Assembly: GCA_012932865.1 (NCBI GenBank)
Contig: SAXG01000043.1
Location: 1 to 64,000, forward strand
Source: Amylostereum areolatum
Lineage: Eukaryota > Basidiomycota > Agaricomycetes > Russulales > Stereaceae
Reading direction: 5' to 3'
DNA length: 64,000 nt
In this document: piece after piece, positions 24,040 to 36,700 of the stretch
Layout: the number at the start of each line of letters is the position of its first letter
Numbering within the stretch: the first letter of the stretch is position 1
Program-made: the position numbers and the translations under genes
The notes under the pieces: model-generated
What the model was told of the DNA's origin: nothing
Database searches by the model: none
Seen by the model: only the letters and a program-made list of their open reading frames with translations

Positions 24040-24609
24040 TCACAGGTAGAGGCTCGATGGCCATGGGCCCGGGAGCGAGCGTTGCAGGTGATAGCTGGCT
24101 GCTAACGAGACTGGCGCATCTTTAGGGCGACATCGCATCCGTGGCGTACGTACGATGAGCACAGGAGGTTTCTCCCGCGGTGTCCACGACGGGTTCGTAA
24201 AAGAGGATGCCATAGGAGGGGCAAGAGCCATTGGCGTGCGCAGTATACGCTCGTGCATTTCCCGAGGTGCGGACACGGCCGAGTACACACTGGCTGAGTC
24301 GAACGACTGAGCATGATGCAAGACTGATCGGGATATAGCGTTCTCGTTAGTGCGATGGAATTGGCGGGGGGTGCGCGTGCGTCGAGAGGGTTTCTCCGTA
24401 TAAATGGGCGGCGGCGGTGTGGGGAGGTAGACAGCCTGTTCCAGGGACGATAGCTTGTTTTCCATGTCCACGACCGTCACTGTGGGTGGGGCAGCTAGCT
24501 TGGTTGACGCGCGATGTCGTAACCCCAGCCATATGGCAAGAACAGAAACATTGACCACAGCGACACAAACAACGACAACGACGAGTTTGTCGACGGTGCT
24601 GAAGGGCAT
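24040..24609 (-). CDS. Small single-pass membrane protein, paralogue A
   Basis: A 189-residue frame from ATG 24609. The N-terminus has one membrane segment (LVVVVVCVAVVNVSVLAIWL) followed by a basic residue pair and a cytosolic, Pro/Ser/Arg-rich region. It contains the motif SFDSASVYSAVSAPREMHER-ILRTP, which reappears in modified form in the gene 0.9 kb to the right, so the two are paralogues. The family is not recognised. A 5' exon may lie upstream (an ATG at about 24750 reads MALRWIPTSYQPSLADP), but I could not find splice sites that keep frame. The acceptor-like tttag just before the start at 24609 suggests one exists. Confidence 0.5.
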   Translation of the reverse strand: MPFSTVDKLVVVVVCVAVVNVSVLAIWLGLRHRASTKLAAPPTVTVVDMENKLSSLEQAVYLPTPPPPIYTEKPSRRTRTPRQFHRTNENAISRSVLHHAQSFDSASVYSAVSAPREMHERILRTPMALAPPMASSFTNPSWTPREKPPVLIVRTPRMRCRPKDAPVSLAASYHLQRSLPGPWPSSLYL

Positions 24610-25507
24610 GTTCGCAATGGCCTAAAAGATGGTGCTTGGATAAGTATCAGAGCATGGGGGAATGGTATGGTGAACGCACTGTGTCGTCCTGAACCCAAGG
24701 TTAGGATCCGCCAGCGAGGGCTGGTAGGACGTGGGGATCCAGCGAAGGGCCATGGTTGCAGTGATAGTTATATTTGGATGCTGTCCGCTAGCCCACCAAG
24801 CGCAGCGCACCTATGGATCAGTCTGAAATGCGTGCTGGCGTGGGACTTGCGTGCAGTATCAGGTGGGAGGGCTTCGATATCTGAACGCACAAACGATATC
24901 AACAGAGGTGATAAGCTTGGTAAACATATGGCCGCCAGTGGTGGCCTCCCACGTCCCAGCGTCGATCCCAATACTTGGGTCCTCCTATATGAGGTTGGAT
25001 GATTGAACCCCTGGTGGCACGTATGGCGACATGGCGTAATCTCCTCCCCAGGCAGACGAAATACTCTGTCATCTTCGCAAGCTCAGGATCCTGCGTATTT
25101 GACGCATGGCGGCTTCTACGATGAAGCGTGTTGGGTCTTCTCCTGTGAAGGAAAGATAAAGGTACATGCGAGATGCATGCGCGATTTGACACACAAGAAG
25201 TTGTAATCGACACTCCTCCACTCGGAGCAGACTCGGAGTTCACAAGAGAGATGGAATCGTGATGCAGCAGCGTGCCACTGATGCTGTTGAGTGGTTCGTG
25301 GTCGAGGGTGATGATAGTCGTGAGGAAACGTTCCAAGTGCATCTTGTCGGCGGGTCACGAGGTACAGTACGTAGTTGATACAAAGTGATTGATTATACAG
25401 TGGTGGGGGGTAAGGAGGGTAGGGACATCCCGTAGGTAAACGTTCCAAGTGCAGAATCCATCTGCAACCGTTGACAATCCCGCCCTTCGAGGATAACTTA
25501 TGTATAT
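24610..25507. other. Interval between the two paralogues
   Basis: About 900 bp with the presumed promoter or 5' exon of paralogue A. The word aaacgttccaagtgca occurs twice (near 25326 and 25438), a small direct repeat. No independent gene was recognised. Confidence 0.45.
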
Positions 25508-26654
25508 TTATGATGTACGTTTGCGAGGCCCAACTGGCCTCACGCGTAGGGGGAGTATCGACCGTAAGGTTGGAGTGCCCCGCCCTCGGTCGGAAAGCGA
25601 ATATTGAAGGCGAGGATACGCAGAGAGCGGAAGTTCGATTACAGGCAACGACGACGAGGGTGGGAGACCTTCCGTGGTCAATGCGTGCATAGACTGTCTG
25701 GACGTAATTGGGACAATGGAGTCGGTCCCAAGTCGATGTCGGTTGTGAGACTGACTTTGGTCGGCATGGGGAAGAACGGGGTCCACCATAGATGTCCGCA
25801 TCATGCGATCAAGAATTCTCTCGATCTCGCTAGGCGTTACTGGGGGCAAATGGGATGCAGGTGTAGAAGAGCGGGAAAAGGTGGTAAATTGTCGCAACCC
25901 GTCTGATGTGGATGTGGATAGGGCGGGAGGTAATGTTGAAGGCATTGATAGAAACTGTGGGAACGGTAGGACTTGGGGCGGATATGAAGGTGGGAGCGAG
26001 AGGATACGATTGTGTTGATCGTGCGGCGCCGACGCCGAAGAGTACACGCTACTGGTGTCGCTAGATTTCTTCCTGCGACTCCGAGATCTCCACAATTTCG
26101 GCGCCCGGGGCGTTCGAGGCCAAGAATGCACTCCTGCTGTGTTCGCGGCCGGTGTCTCATGGTAGGTTTGGTCCGTATCGACTTGAACCTCGGTAGTAAC
26201 TTGATCGCCTAGGACAGGTTGGAGCGGCCGCAACGGGGGTGTAGGAGGCGGATAATAAGAGGATCGTGCGGAGAGAAGCGAATGTGGTGTCGCAGGCAGA
26301 GCATGTTCTCCTCGCTGTGGCTTCTCGCCGAGACTGCCTAGGAAGGATAAACTGGAAGGTATGGATTGTATGAAGAGGGGGCTGGCCGCGCCCATTTGGA
26401 CCGATGTGTTTGAGTACAACGGGCTTGTCGTGGGGTTCTTTATTCGCAACGTGCTCGTTGAAGACGAGGGGAGCTCGTCTTCACCCCCGGATCTGGTCTT
26501 GACGAACCAGAACGTAAGCAGGGCTATGAGCGCGAGCACACCGCAGACAACAGCAACGATTACAGTCGTATTCGTGGTGTCCCGAGTCTAGCAATGGCGA
26601 TAGTTAGCAAGAGGGGCCTCGAGCTGACTGGATAAAAAGGCATACATCGCTCAT
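25508..26654 (-). CDS. Single-pass membrane protein, paralogue B
   Basis: Two exons. The first is only MSD (ATG 26654-26652); the intron ends just before TRDTTNTTVIVAVVCGVLAL. The short outside segment carries an NTT glycosylation site; the membrane span is TVIVAVVCGVLALIALLTFW. The remaining ~340 residues are cytosolic, rich in Ser, Pro and Arg, with the motif SSDTSSVYSSASAPHDQHNR-ILSLP shared with paralogue A. A basic RSRSRRKK patch precedes that motif. The layout (tiny glycosylated ectodomain, one span, long disordered tail with Tyr/Ser phosphosite-like clusters) suggests a membrane-tethered scaffold. The function is unknown. Confidence 0.65.
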
Positions 26655-27112
26655 ACCGCTACTTTAGCTCCACCGATTACGGTAAACCAGAGTTTACGCG
26701 GGGATCAGAAGTCAAATACTCCTCTGCTCAAAGGCATTTATATGTCGACGTCTTCGTCAAACTTAGTTGGTCTCGTACGGAGTTGTTGCCTGCATCAAAC
26801 CGTCAGAGTTTCCGTTCCAATCAGGTGTCTTTGGAAATGGAGGGCGACGTCCTAGCGTCGTACCAAGAACGGACTTCCGATGACTGTCCCTGTGGTCGCC
26901 GCACTCTCACCGTAACCATCTTCATCGGAAGGCATAGCTTCTGTACGACTGATGGTCAGAGTTCCCGGGACGATGATGCTCATCCGGATCAGGTAATCCC
27001 AAATCCTTGTTGAACAGACAAAATACAGTTGAGACGAAGCTGGTACGTATGCGAAAGCAATGAACGATCTATAATTAGTACACACCGTGTTGTATTGGCT
27101 AGAGCCCGAGGC
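26655..27112. other. Spacer, membrane protein to RabGAP
   Basis: A 458-bp interval containing the promoter of paralogue B and the 3' end of the RabGAP gene. No other feature was recognised. Confidence 0.5.
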
Positions 27113-29906
27113 TCATGAAGAAGACTTGGTCAGGCCTGAGATCATGCTCTGCAGGCTCGGCCGCTTGCTGCTAGGAGAAGATCCAAAAAGAGATCCACCG
27201 AATGAAGAACTGTTCGACATGCGATGAGATGACATAGCGTCTTCGGTTTTGTGCACAGACTCGGCATATCTTGAACAGAGTATGTCAGTACACATAGACG
27301 GAAGAAGAATAGGAAGTACAGATACGTACAGCAACTTATACCGCACCAGCTCACCCTCAAGCTCCTCGTGTTGGAGACGCGCTTGTACGAGCTCGTTCTG
27401 AAGTTTTCGTAAGAAAGGGGAGGCTGAGACCAATCACTACGACGCACCAGAATGTTAACGTGTTCTTGGTTCAATTGTGCCAAACTCGCCTCAAGGGCGT
27501 TTCTATGATTCATTGAGTTCAGAAGGAGGGACGAAGTCAAGACTGAGGGTGGTGAGACGCACACTTGCGATGACAGATTGCGATTGCTACTCCTCAGGAA
27601 ATCGACCTCCATTGCGTGTGCGTCACGCTCGCGGATCATGTCCGCGTACTCGTGAGCGTAGGCATCCAGCATGAAAGGTGTTATCCGCAAGTTAATTGCA
27701 TCCTGAACGAGTTCGTCTACGCGGTACAAAACTTTGGCTTCCGGCTCTGACGGATCAGCTGACTCCTGTATCCATATCGTCAATGTTGATAGAAGGTTAC
27801 GGTAAGACTGTGGGTACCTTGTATGCGTCGATGATATGTTGATTCAAAAAGGCGACTAACTCATCGAACTTCAGACTGAGAATCTTCTCTTCGTTCTTCT
27901 GCAGCAACGCGAGGCTGAACCCGAATATCGCCTCAATGCCGCTTGCAAGACAGTTGTCAAATATTCGGAATACAAGCTCCAGTGGAAAGCTGCGACTGAG
28001 CTCAGCATTTTCAAGATAAGGCAGATCGCAGAACGACTTGCCGATAGCTGAAGAGTGTGAGGAACCATTGCGAACAGAACATGCTGGATTTGACGCCCTG
28101 GCGGACAAAATGGAGGTATAGGACAGGTAATAGTTCTTCGATGAGTCGGTCGAACTGCTTGAAGATTAGACAACTGTACTCGTTTCAGCGAGCGGGTAGT
28201 CTCACTGACCTGAAACTGAAATATAGTATCAGATACCATAGGAGAGTTCAAGGCCGGGAAATCACTCACTAATCTGAGTTGCAGTTTCGGCATTTCAGGC
28301 AGGAAATGGCCACGCAGATCATAAGAATGCATAAGTCGAACAAGAAGGCAAAACGCCTCTTCGTCTGGCATCTGTGGAGGTGTGAGAACCAGCCTGTGCG
28401 TGCATCATCCACAGGACCCCCTACGTTGAGTAGAAGCACGGCCACGATAAATGGAAGCCCTTGACAGTACCCTACTTGTGGATCATATCTTTGAATCAGG
28501 TCAAGAAGTCGGCACTGAGAGCACCAGATGGAGAGCTCACAGCGAGTATGCCTTGAGAACGTTGAACAGATTCTCTTGACCGATGCCTTGGCCATCTGTG
28601 AAAAAGGCGTGATGGGGGAACGTTCTGATACACTAAGCCGCGCAGCAAACAGCGAAACCGGGTTGCTCACCGTCCAAGATCGCGTGTGATGGCTTTCTCG
28701 TGGGTGCTGGGTTCCTTCAAAAGCTGAAGATACGAGCGCTCCATTTCAGGATCCTTTGAGGCCGACCTGACGGAAGGGTAAGAAGAAGGAAGACCGAGCA
28801 AGACAGGGACAGTACATGAGTTGCCAGACCATACCACGCAAAGTATCGGGGATACCTCTTTCAATCTCACGGGCTAATTTATCAGGATTTTCAGCCGCGA
28901 AAGCTTGGTAGTCTGGTGCAATAGGTTTCAGGGCGACATCGACTATATAGAGCGGGAAAGACGCGTACCCGATACCACGGAACCCCAGAAATCTATGTGT
29001 ACAGATGGGTGTGAGTATGAGGCGGTGACTCTGAGAGCGCACAAGAAACGCACCCCAGTCGATTCCATTAGCTCCCACCCCGTTTTCCTGTACCGGGACC
29101 TCCTGGTGCAACCTATTAAACTCCTCCCGCAAGTGATGTTGCCCATCGATACTACCACGCTTCTCATCCTTCTGGTGTTCGAGTCGATGGAGCAAGAAAG
29201 ATGCGCGCGCTGATGCCGACGATGCTGTCTTTTTGTGAGACTTAACCTCCGTGCTTCCCCGATGATTACTCTCGTCAAAGGAAACTGGAGTCATTCGTCC
29301 GTCATCCTTTGACCATGGTGGAGGCGCGTTTCGATCCACGGGGGATTTGATAGCGGTCGTGCTATCCCGAGCATTCAAGGAGACAGTAGAGAATCGTTCG
29401 TCGTTCAGACCGACATCGCTGAGCACGCTCTCTGCCACGGAGTCCCGAGGGAAGGTCTGAACGTCGGCTTGCGGTGTTCCTCCAGGTGAAAGAAGATCCT
29501 CGAGGGCTACCGACGAGGTCGACGGCGCTTTTGGTGTATGAAGAGGAAGGAACTTTGTTACATCAAAAGGGGATGGCAGTGTTGGGGATGGCAGTGTGTC
29601 GAGGGGTGAGGAAAGGGCGGCTGTCGTTGTATGAGACGGCGGTGAGGGTGATCGTTTCGAGTCTTTTCCCGCCTCCGGCTCCGGCTCGTCTTTCTCTTGC
29701 TCAATGTGGGGTTTTTCCTCGTTCTTCTCTTTTGCTTCCGCCTCTAATCCCTCAGCCCCTTCGACGTTGTCTGCCTTTACTGCAGGGTCCTCTTCGATCG
29801 TGGATGTTGGCCCTGATGCTGAGGGTGATAGGTCCTGGATGATAGAGTGAGAAATATTGGAAGGTGTCGGTGTGGTGGGAGAGGCGGCGGGCTCCAGAGA
29901 GGACAT
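27113..29906 (-). CDS. TBC-domain RabGAP with C-terminal coiled coil (Gyp5/EVI5 type)
   Basis: A multi-exon gene of about 800 codons. An N-terminal disordered, acidic Ser/Pro region of ~290 residues is followed by the TBC domain. This starts at DWDFWGSVVSDYQAF (joined over an intron whose donor is inside the former GGTGCGT) and continues with IPDTLRGMVWQLM. The arginine finger is in ITRDLGRTFP and the glutamine finger in YDPQVGYCQGLPF; both catalytic residues for Rab-GTP hydrolysis are present. HAFFTDGQGIGQENLFNVLK and FPLELVFRIFDN are further TBC motifs. The C-terminus is a long coiled coil (NRNLSSQV, then LEASLAQLNQEHVNIL and LQHEELEGELVRYK) ending in Ser-rich LTKSSS. This order matches EVI5 and yeast Gyp5, which act on Golgi-to-surface and recycling traffic. 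Confidence 0.88.
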
Positions 29907-30196
29907 ATCGACCTGGCCAGCGCGGAGAGCCAGAGCCTATAGAGGTACTTAGATGGTTAGAAGACGACGACGAGAGGAAGGGACAATGGTAGCGACCGGT
30001 GCCGTCGTCTCCGGGTGTAAACATCGGGACTCAATTCAATGCACTTCTGACAAAATAAGAGGCCAAATAGCCACTTGGGCTCATATCCGCATCATATATG
30101 CATCAAATCTGTCACACGCGGACATGTCTCCGCTTGGGCTGCCGCTGCACTCCTTTACAGTTTACACCATCGTATGTTCTTGTACGCCGTCACTCC
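29907..30196. promoter_or_regulatory. Divergent promoter, RabGAP and ABC1 kinase
   Basis: Only 290 bp separate the two start codons on opposite strands, so the region must hold both promoters. Confidence 0.5.
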
Positions 30197-32641
30197 ATGC
30201 TACACATAGCTCGAGGTTACGGAGCATCTTTGTTTCGCCCTCTCCATTTCCAGAGCAGGACCTTTACTCGCTGGCGACCTCGCATACAACCGCGTCCGCA
30301 CACCAAATTCCGGGCCTCAGCTGACCAGGCATATATCAACCCATGGCTGGTGTATCCTACAGCTTTGGTAGTCGTAACAGGCGTTGCATGGGGTTCGTAC
30401 GAGAACTTTCAGCCGTTTCGACATACCGTGTTGGCAACCGTACGATGTACGCGCGTAGCTGGTGCGTTGCATTTGGAGGTTCTCTGTCCTGTTCTAACAG
30501 AACGATGTAGAGGCTGCAGTGGCCGGTGCTATCGACTACAAGATGACGTTTGCGAAGACATATGAGAAAGATGAAGATCGTCTGAAAGCGTATTCTCAGT
30601 GCCATACTCGTAGCGCAAAGCGCGTTCTAAAAGCGCTACTGGCCAACGGAGGTGCGTTATCGTGTTCTGGGATGCGAAGAAATGTTCACAAAGTGTTCTG
30701 TAGGAGTATTCATCAAGCTTGGGCAACACATGGCTTCTATGTGTGCTCGTACATTGTTTCTCTTGTGCTCACGCCTGACAATGCCTTCAGAATGGCCCTG
30801 CCAATCGAATGGACGAGTACGATGCGACCTCTTCAAGACCAATGCGAGCCAACATCCTATGACGACATCGAAGCGCTTTTTGTGTCGGACATGGGACAAC
30901 CTCTGTCTGACATATTTGACACCTTTGATCGGGAACCCATTGGAGTGGCCAGTCTCGCTCAGGTTCATGTGGCACATCATCGTGAGTCTGGTCGTCAGGT
31001 TGCAGTGAAGGTGAGCTGTATGCTATCAGCGCATTCGGTTGTTGTTTAATGATGATCTGTGCTCAGTTGCAACACCCACATCTTGACGAGTTCTGCGAAA
31101 TTGATATGGAGATGGTCGAGGTGACCCTCGGTGTGTTGTTTTGGCAAGGTCAAAGCCTAGGCTACCCACTCACTAGTGTGACAGGATGGATCAAACGGTG
31201 GTTTCCGAATTTTGAGTTAACTTGGCTTGGGGAGGAGATGCGGAGGAACCTGCCTGACGAGATGGATTTTGTCCACGAAGCAAGAAATGCTCAGAGGGCC
31301 GAAATGGATTTCAAGGGCATCACTACTTCATTGTACATCCCGAAGGTTCTCCTTGCGAAGAAGCGCGTGCTCATTATGGAGTACATCAATGGTGGACGCG
31401 TCGACGATCTTCAATACCTAGCGGAACATAACATCGACCGCAACAAGGTCGCATTGGAACTGTCACGAATATTCTCCCAGATGGTGTACCTCAACGGGTG
31501 GTTCCACGCAGTACGTACATTCTGGCACAATTTGAAAGGTTGACACTGGGTTGATTTTGAGTAGGACCCTCATCCGGGTGAGTTATTTCTCTGCCCACCA
31601 TATCGCTTGATGCTTACTGCCCACGATTTTGACAGGAAACTTGCTTATACGTCCCAAACCCGCGGCGTCCAAATCACCTTACAACTTTGAAATCGTATTG
31701 CTAGATCACGGTTTATACTTTGACCTAGATACTCGTCTTCGCATCAACTACAGCAAGCTTTGGCTCGCCCTTATCGCGCCTGCATCTCCAAATACAATCG
31801 CGGACAGAAGAAAGTACGCAGAGCTAGTGGGAAATATCGCGCCAGACCAAGTGAGTGCCAAATTCCGGCAGTATAATAAAGCAATGCTGAATGTCCTGAC
31901 AGTACCACATATTTGAGGCAGCTTTAACAGGCGAGTTAAATAAGCTTGCTAGAACCAATCCTGCAATAGTGCTAACCTGCTGTTTAGGGCGTGCCACGAT
32001 GCGCGATAACCCCACCGATGCAGAGAAGGAGTCAAACACTTTCCGTCGAGCCTCAAGCATGCTAGACCTTGCTCCTATCACGGAAGAGGAAATGGAGGCC
32101 ATTCGCATGGCGGTTGTCGTTCAAGACGGACTCTTGCTGAACGTACTAGATATCTTGCGCAACGTGCCCCGACGCGTGCTCATGGTTTTCAAGTTGAATG
32201 ACTTGACACGGTGAGTGCCACTTAGGTTGTGCATCATCGACGCTCATAGCTTCCTGTCTGCAGGAGTCTTGATCACGCGTTGGCTACGACCCACTCCAGG
32301 ATTCGAGTGTTCTTGATTACGGCGAAGTATTGTGCAACCGCTGTTTGGCAGGACGACCGTCAACGGGTGATCGACAACATGCGGGGCAAAGGTCTGCTTT
32401 CACCGAGTAGCCTCGTTGATTACTTCGGCGCTTGGTGGTGGGTGTTTCCTCGACATCCACTATCTGCGATTGCTGATGAGACTGTGAACGCAGGCGGTTT
32501 GAGAAGGTCTACCGATCACTCATCGTCTATGAAACATTCTTGGATATGCAGGCATGGATGCGGAAGACACAGGACTGGATTCGTGGGCTATGGACAATGG
32601 GTTTTGAGGGTGCTCACAGGGCAGCGGCAGGTCTTGCGTAG
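30197..32641 (+). CDS. ABC1/UbiB (ADCK1-like) mitochondrial atypical kinase
   Basis: A gene of about eleven exons. The N-terminus is a basic presequence (MLHIARGYGASLFRPLHFQS). Kinase-like motifs of the ABC1 family follow in order: VFIKLGQHMASI (KxGQ helix), VASLAQVHVAH (A-rich loop), VAVKLQHP (Lys), DFVHEARNAQRAE, the DPHPGN catalytic segment after FHA, and LLDHGLYFDL (the DHG in place of DFG). The order and the N-terminal membrane span (YPTALVVVTGVAWGSY) fit ADCK1 and yeast Mcp2, inner-membrane proteins linked to mitochondrial lipid and cristae balance, better than Coq8. DPHPG is encoded by a 13-nt micro-exon (31565-31577), and intron 31931-31987 begins GC rather than GT. Stop at 32639-32641. 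Confidence 0.88.
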
Positions 32642-32769
32642 AGCAGGTTTAGATTTTAGACTATGATATCCAATAGTCCGGACAGTGTATAGTACAAAAA
32701 GTATAATGCAGATCTCCAAAAGGATCGTGAATAGGTTACAAGAGAGCATCTGGGAAGGTCAGAACGAGG

Positions 32770-33461
32770 TTATTTCATCCGGGTGATGAGCCTGTCGATG
32801 GCGGGACGCGCTTCCATGAGAGTCTTCCACTGAGTTGCAGTTGAGTAAGAATACAGCATAAGAAAGGCAGTCTCTAGACGTACTTGATCCACGCTCAAGG
32901 AGATGCCCTTCTTGCCAGGTTTTTCGTCTCCGTCTTCGCCGTAAAATTCTCGGATATCAATCAAGGTTGCACCTTCCAGGATCCTTAGTCGGATGTGAGT
33001 TGAAGAGTACGATGAACGTACCCTTGAAAGCTCGCACGGTGGCACGTTTCTTCTTTCCGAGTTCGAGGTATTTCTCACCTTCCATGGTCGTTTTGATCAT
33101 CAAAGCAGGCCCAGCGTCTGCATCTTCGTCGCCGCCGCTGGTCTCAGGATCTGGTGCGCTAACCCTTGGCTGCGATTTAGGGAGATATGTTCAGCATGTG
33201 TCCGTGGACCATAGGCAGCAGCTGCACCTTTTTGATCGTTTTCTTAGGGGGTTTGGAGGACGAATGCTCGTCGTCGATACCATCGGTAGACTTCTTTTTG
33301 GATTTAGGCTTTGCAGCTTTCTGCTCGACGCGTCGAGCTTAGCCTGGTTGGGTGTCTCGTGGGGTGCAAGGCTGGTATATGCACACCTTGGAAATAGGCT
33401 GCTCGTCCGAGTCCGAGTCGTCGTATGCAGCAAGTGACTTGCGCTTTGTATTTCCACCCAT
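32770..33461 (-). CDS. SUB1: Transcriptional coactivator PC4/Sub1 homologue
   Basis: A small gene of several exons starting MGGNTKRKSLAAYDDSDSDE at 33461. After a basic Lys/Ser-rich region (KSKKKS, KPPKKTIKK) comes the PC4 single-stranded DNA-binding fold: KYLELGKKKRATVRAFKG joined by splicing to ATLIDIREFYGEDGDEKPGK, then KGISLSVDQWKTLMEA. These are the characteristic beta strands and final helix. Stop is TAA 32770-32772. PC4/Sub1 binds promoters and RNA polymerase II preinitiation complexes and acts in transcription start and DNA damage tolerance. It ends 128 bp from the converging kinase gene and starts 250 bp from the divergent Tom1 gene. Confidence 0.9.
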
Positions 33462-33710
33462 GATGAAGACCAGAACAAAGTGATAGGAGAAACAGAGGGC
33501 TGAAACGTGTAGACGAGAGCTCGTTGGAAGAAGCGAACGCGTCGGTACGCGTAAACGAAGCGTGGGAACGTTTATTCACAGAGTAAGTGTGTCCTTGGGC
33601 GTCGTCAGCTTGTCGCATCCCGCACCGGTTCCCCCACCTTTCACCACACACAACGTCCACATCTTTTCTGCAACAATCGCTCGACCTTGTCCTCGACCCC
33701 GTCGTGGAAC

Positions 33711-36700
33711 ATGAAGATCCTTCATAGGTCGAAACGAGCGTTGCCCCCGGTACGTCGTACTCCGTTCACACACCGCGGCAGGGCGCTGGGTTTTGGCGAC
33801 ATGCTCACACTCTTTTGCCCGCTCTGCAGCTCCCTCAGGTGGCGGAGCTAATCAACAAGCTCATCGACACGCCCAACGATGACCTCCACGAAGTTTTAAG
33901 CGAGATCGATGCGTGGAAGTGGCCCCGATCCGACCTCAATGCCTGGATTAAAGTTCTCAACAAGTTTGACGCTATCCTCGAGGAGATCATTCGGGATTAC
34001 GACGTCGACAAGCTCCAAATCAATCCCTTCACACCGCTCAACAAGAAGACCGCCTGCGAAATCCTCCGTTTTGAACGCCTTCTCCTCGAAAACTCTACGA
34101 ACAGGAAGACATTTGCGTCATACGACGTGAGTCGGCTTTGGCGCCGTGCGCTTGCGTGAGTGTATGCGGATACTGATTCGGATTTCGTTCCCCAGCGCAT
34201 CAATAGCCTTTTGTCCACATCGGACCTCGACGTGCTCGTGCTCGCTTTGAACCTGCTTCTGAGGCCTGCTCAACAATACTCCGCACAACCCGCCGTCTCG
34301 CGCGCACTCAGCATATCCACCCCCCGTCTCCACGCTCTTGCCAAGCGGTGGTCCGGTCTCCGCGAATATGGCGTTAACCTCCTGGACCTCGTCACAGAGG
34401 GCGGCAAGCAACAAGTTCACGACCTCCCCGTTGAGGCGCGCGAGGTGCAGTTTACATTCTACAAGACCACCAAGCCCGAGGCTGGCAAGGATCAACCCAA
34501 AGACATGGACGTCGACGCTCCGGAGTCCTCACAGACTCCCGTCAGGCGCACAACTTCATCCGCCCCCGTCCCTACCCCCGCCCCTGCTTCCTCCACTCAG
34601 TCATCGGGCGCCGTCGCGATCCACATCGAGGCCGACACACTGAAGAAGAAGAGCACGATGCAGGTGCTCGCAGACTGCATGGAGGCCCACAGCCTTCCTG
34701 AGGACGACAAGTTCGACCTTATGGGCCGCATCCGCACCGCTCAAGTCCTTACGCCAGGTCACGAAGAAGATCGCGAGAAACTCGTTATCGTTCGTTTGCT
34801 AGCGACCGCGATTTTTGTCCACACACATTCTGACGGGCAGACGTCCTCGTCGCTTTTTCTCTACGAACCTGACCTCATTCCACACATCGCGGAGCTGCTC
34901 ACGCTCGACCGCGGCATTCCAATCCCCGTTCAAACCGCTGCTGTCTCTGCCCTTGACGCGATGTCGCGCTATCGGTCCCGCGTCCAAGATGTTCTCTCTG
35001 CCGTGAACGCCGGTGTCAACCACGGCACCCTCATGGCGCTCATGCGTAAGACGGTGTCCGACGCGGCACACCCTGAGTCAGCCATACCCCACTCGTTCAT
35101 TGAGGCGCTCCTGTCATTCGTGACATACCTAGCTTCGCATGCCGCTGGAGGCAACATGGTCGTGGGCGCGGGCCTCATCCCGCTTCTCATCCAGATCATC
35201 GAGAACAAGCTGCCGCAGAGGTTGCCTATGGTTTCCAAGGCCATGCAGTTGGTGGACAATGTACTTTACAGCTTCCAGAACGCTTTCCAACTGTTTTGCA
35301 ACAACCGAGGAGTGGACGTTCTTGTGGATAGGATTGCGGTGGGTCAGATTCATGTGTTGCTGTACGCATTGTACTGATCGACGACCCAGCACGAGGTCGA
35401 TGACGATATCAAAGTGTTCGGCAGCGAGGAGCGCTATCAAGAAGTCCCTCGGTCGTATGGTAAGCAGTGGTGACCGGTATACTATTGCTGCCTCTTTTGA
35501 CTTTCATATACACAGGTCAACTACCAGTTGTGCGCTCGGCCACTTTGAAACACGTCCTGCGATCTATGCATCGTATGATGCAGTCATCTGGGACAACGGA
35601 AGGCCTCCGAGGGTTGATCGACTCTTCGTTGCCCAAGTCGATCAAGAAAATTATGGAGCACCGGGCGTTGTTCGGCCCCAACGTGCTGCCCATCTGTATG
35701 TATTGGTCCACTTGCAATTCGTGTCGCGTGCTCATATTATCAAAAGCCATCAACATCATGGCAACGTTCGTCCACAACGAGCCAACCTCACTTTCCATAA
35801 TCCAGGAGCAAGGCTTACCCGAGACATTCTACAAGACGATTGAGGCTGGACTGGAGCCCGTCATCGAGGTTAGTATTAGTGGTAGCTATATTAATCTTGT
35901 GCTAACTGGATCATTACGTACATCAGGTCATTCAGGCTATCCCGAATGCTATAGGAGCACTCTGCCTGAATCAAGCCGGTCAGGATCAACTTTCTGCTCG
36001 ACCTACCATTATCCCGGGTCTTTTCTCCATCTTCACATCTGAGCGCCACCAGCGGGTGCTCCAAGACAAGGAGAACGCCGTCCTCATTGGCGCTGCCGTT
36101 GATGAGCTTATCCGTCATCATCCGAGCTTGAAAGTCGCCGTTTTCGAGGCCATCAAGTCGACCATGAGCAAGATAGAGGACCTGGGCTCTGGGTACGTGC
36201 CGCCCGAGAACATCAAATCTTGGTACAAGCTCGTCCAGCTCTCAGCAACGGCACCATCCCAACCAATTGCCGATGACGATGTCCAGATGGCTCCTGCCGA
36301 AGCCAGCGCACAATCAGGGGGGCAAATTCTCCTGGATCAGCCTGCGGAAGATTCGAACAACGATGAAGAAAGCAAGGCTAAGTCCCATGAAAACATCATT
36401 GTATCTTTCATGGACGTCATTTTCAGGGTCTGTGATTTTTTCTTTCTCGGATCTCTCGGCGCTCATACTGCTATAGTTTCTGGAGGGCCTGTTCCAGCAT
36501 CCACCCCATTGCAAGGACTTCATTACGACCTTTGGAGGACTCGAACGTATCGGTCACATGACCGCACTCCCATGCCTTCCGTATGACTTCGCGAATAGCG
36601 TTGCGTCGGATTCTCTGGTACAAATTGTGCGCACGATGTTTGACACTTCGCCTAACGTCACCATGGGCCACCTCATGGATATCGTCAAGTTATCATTGGC

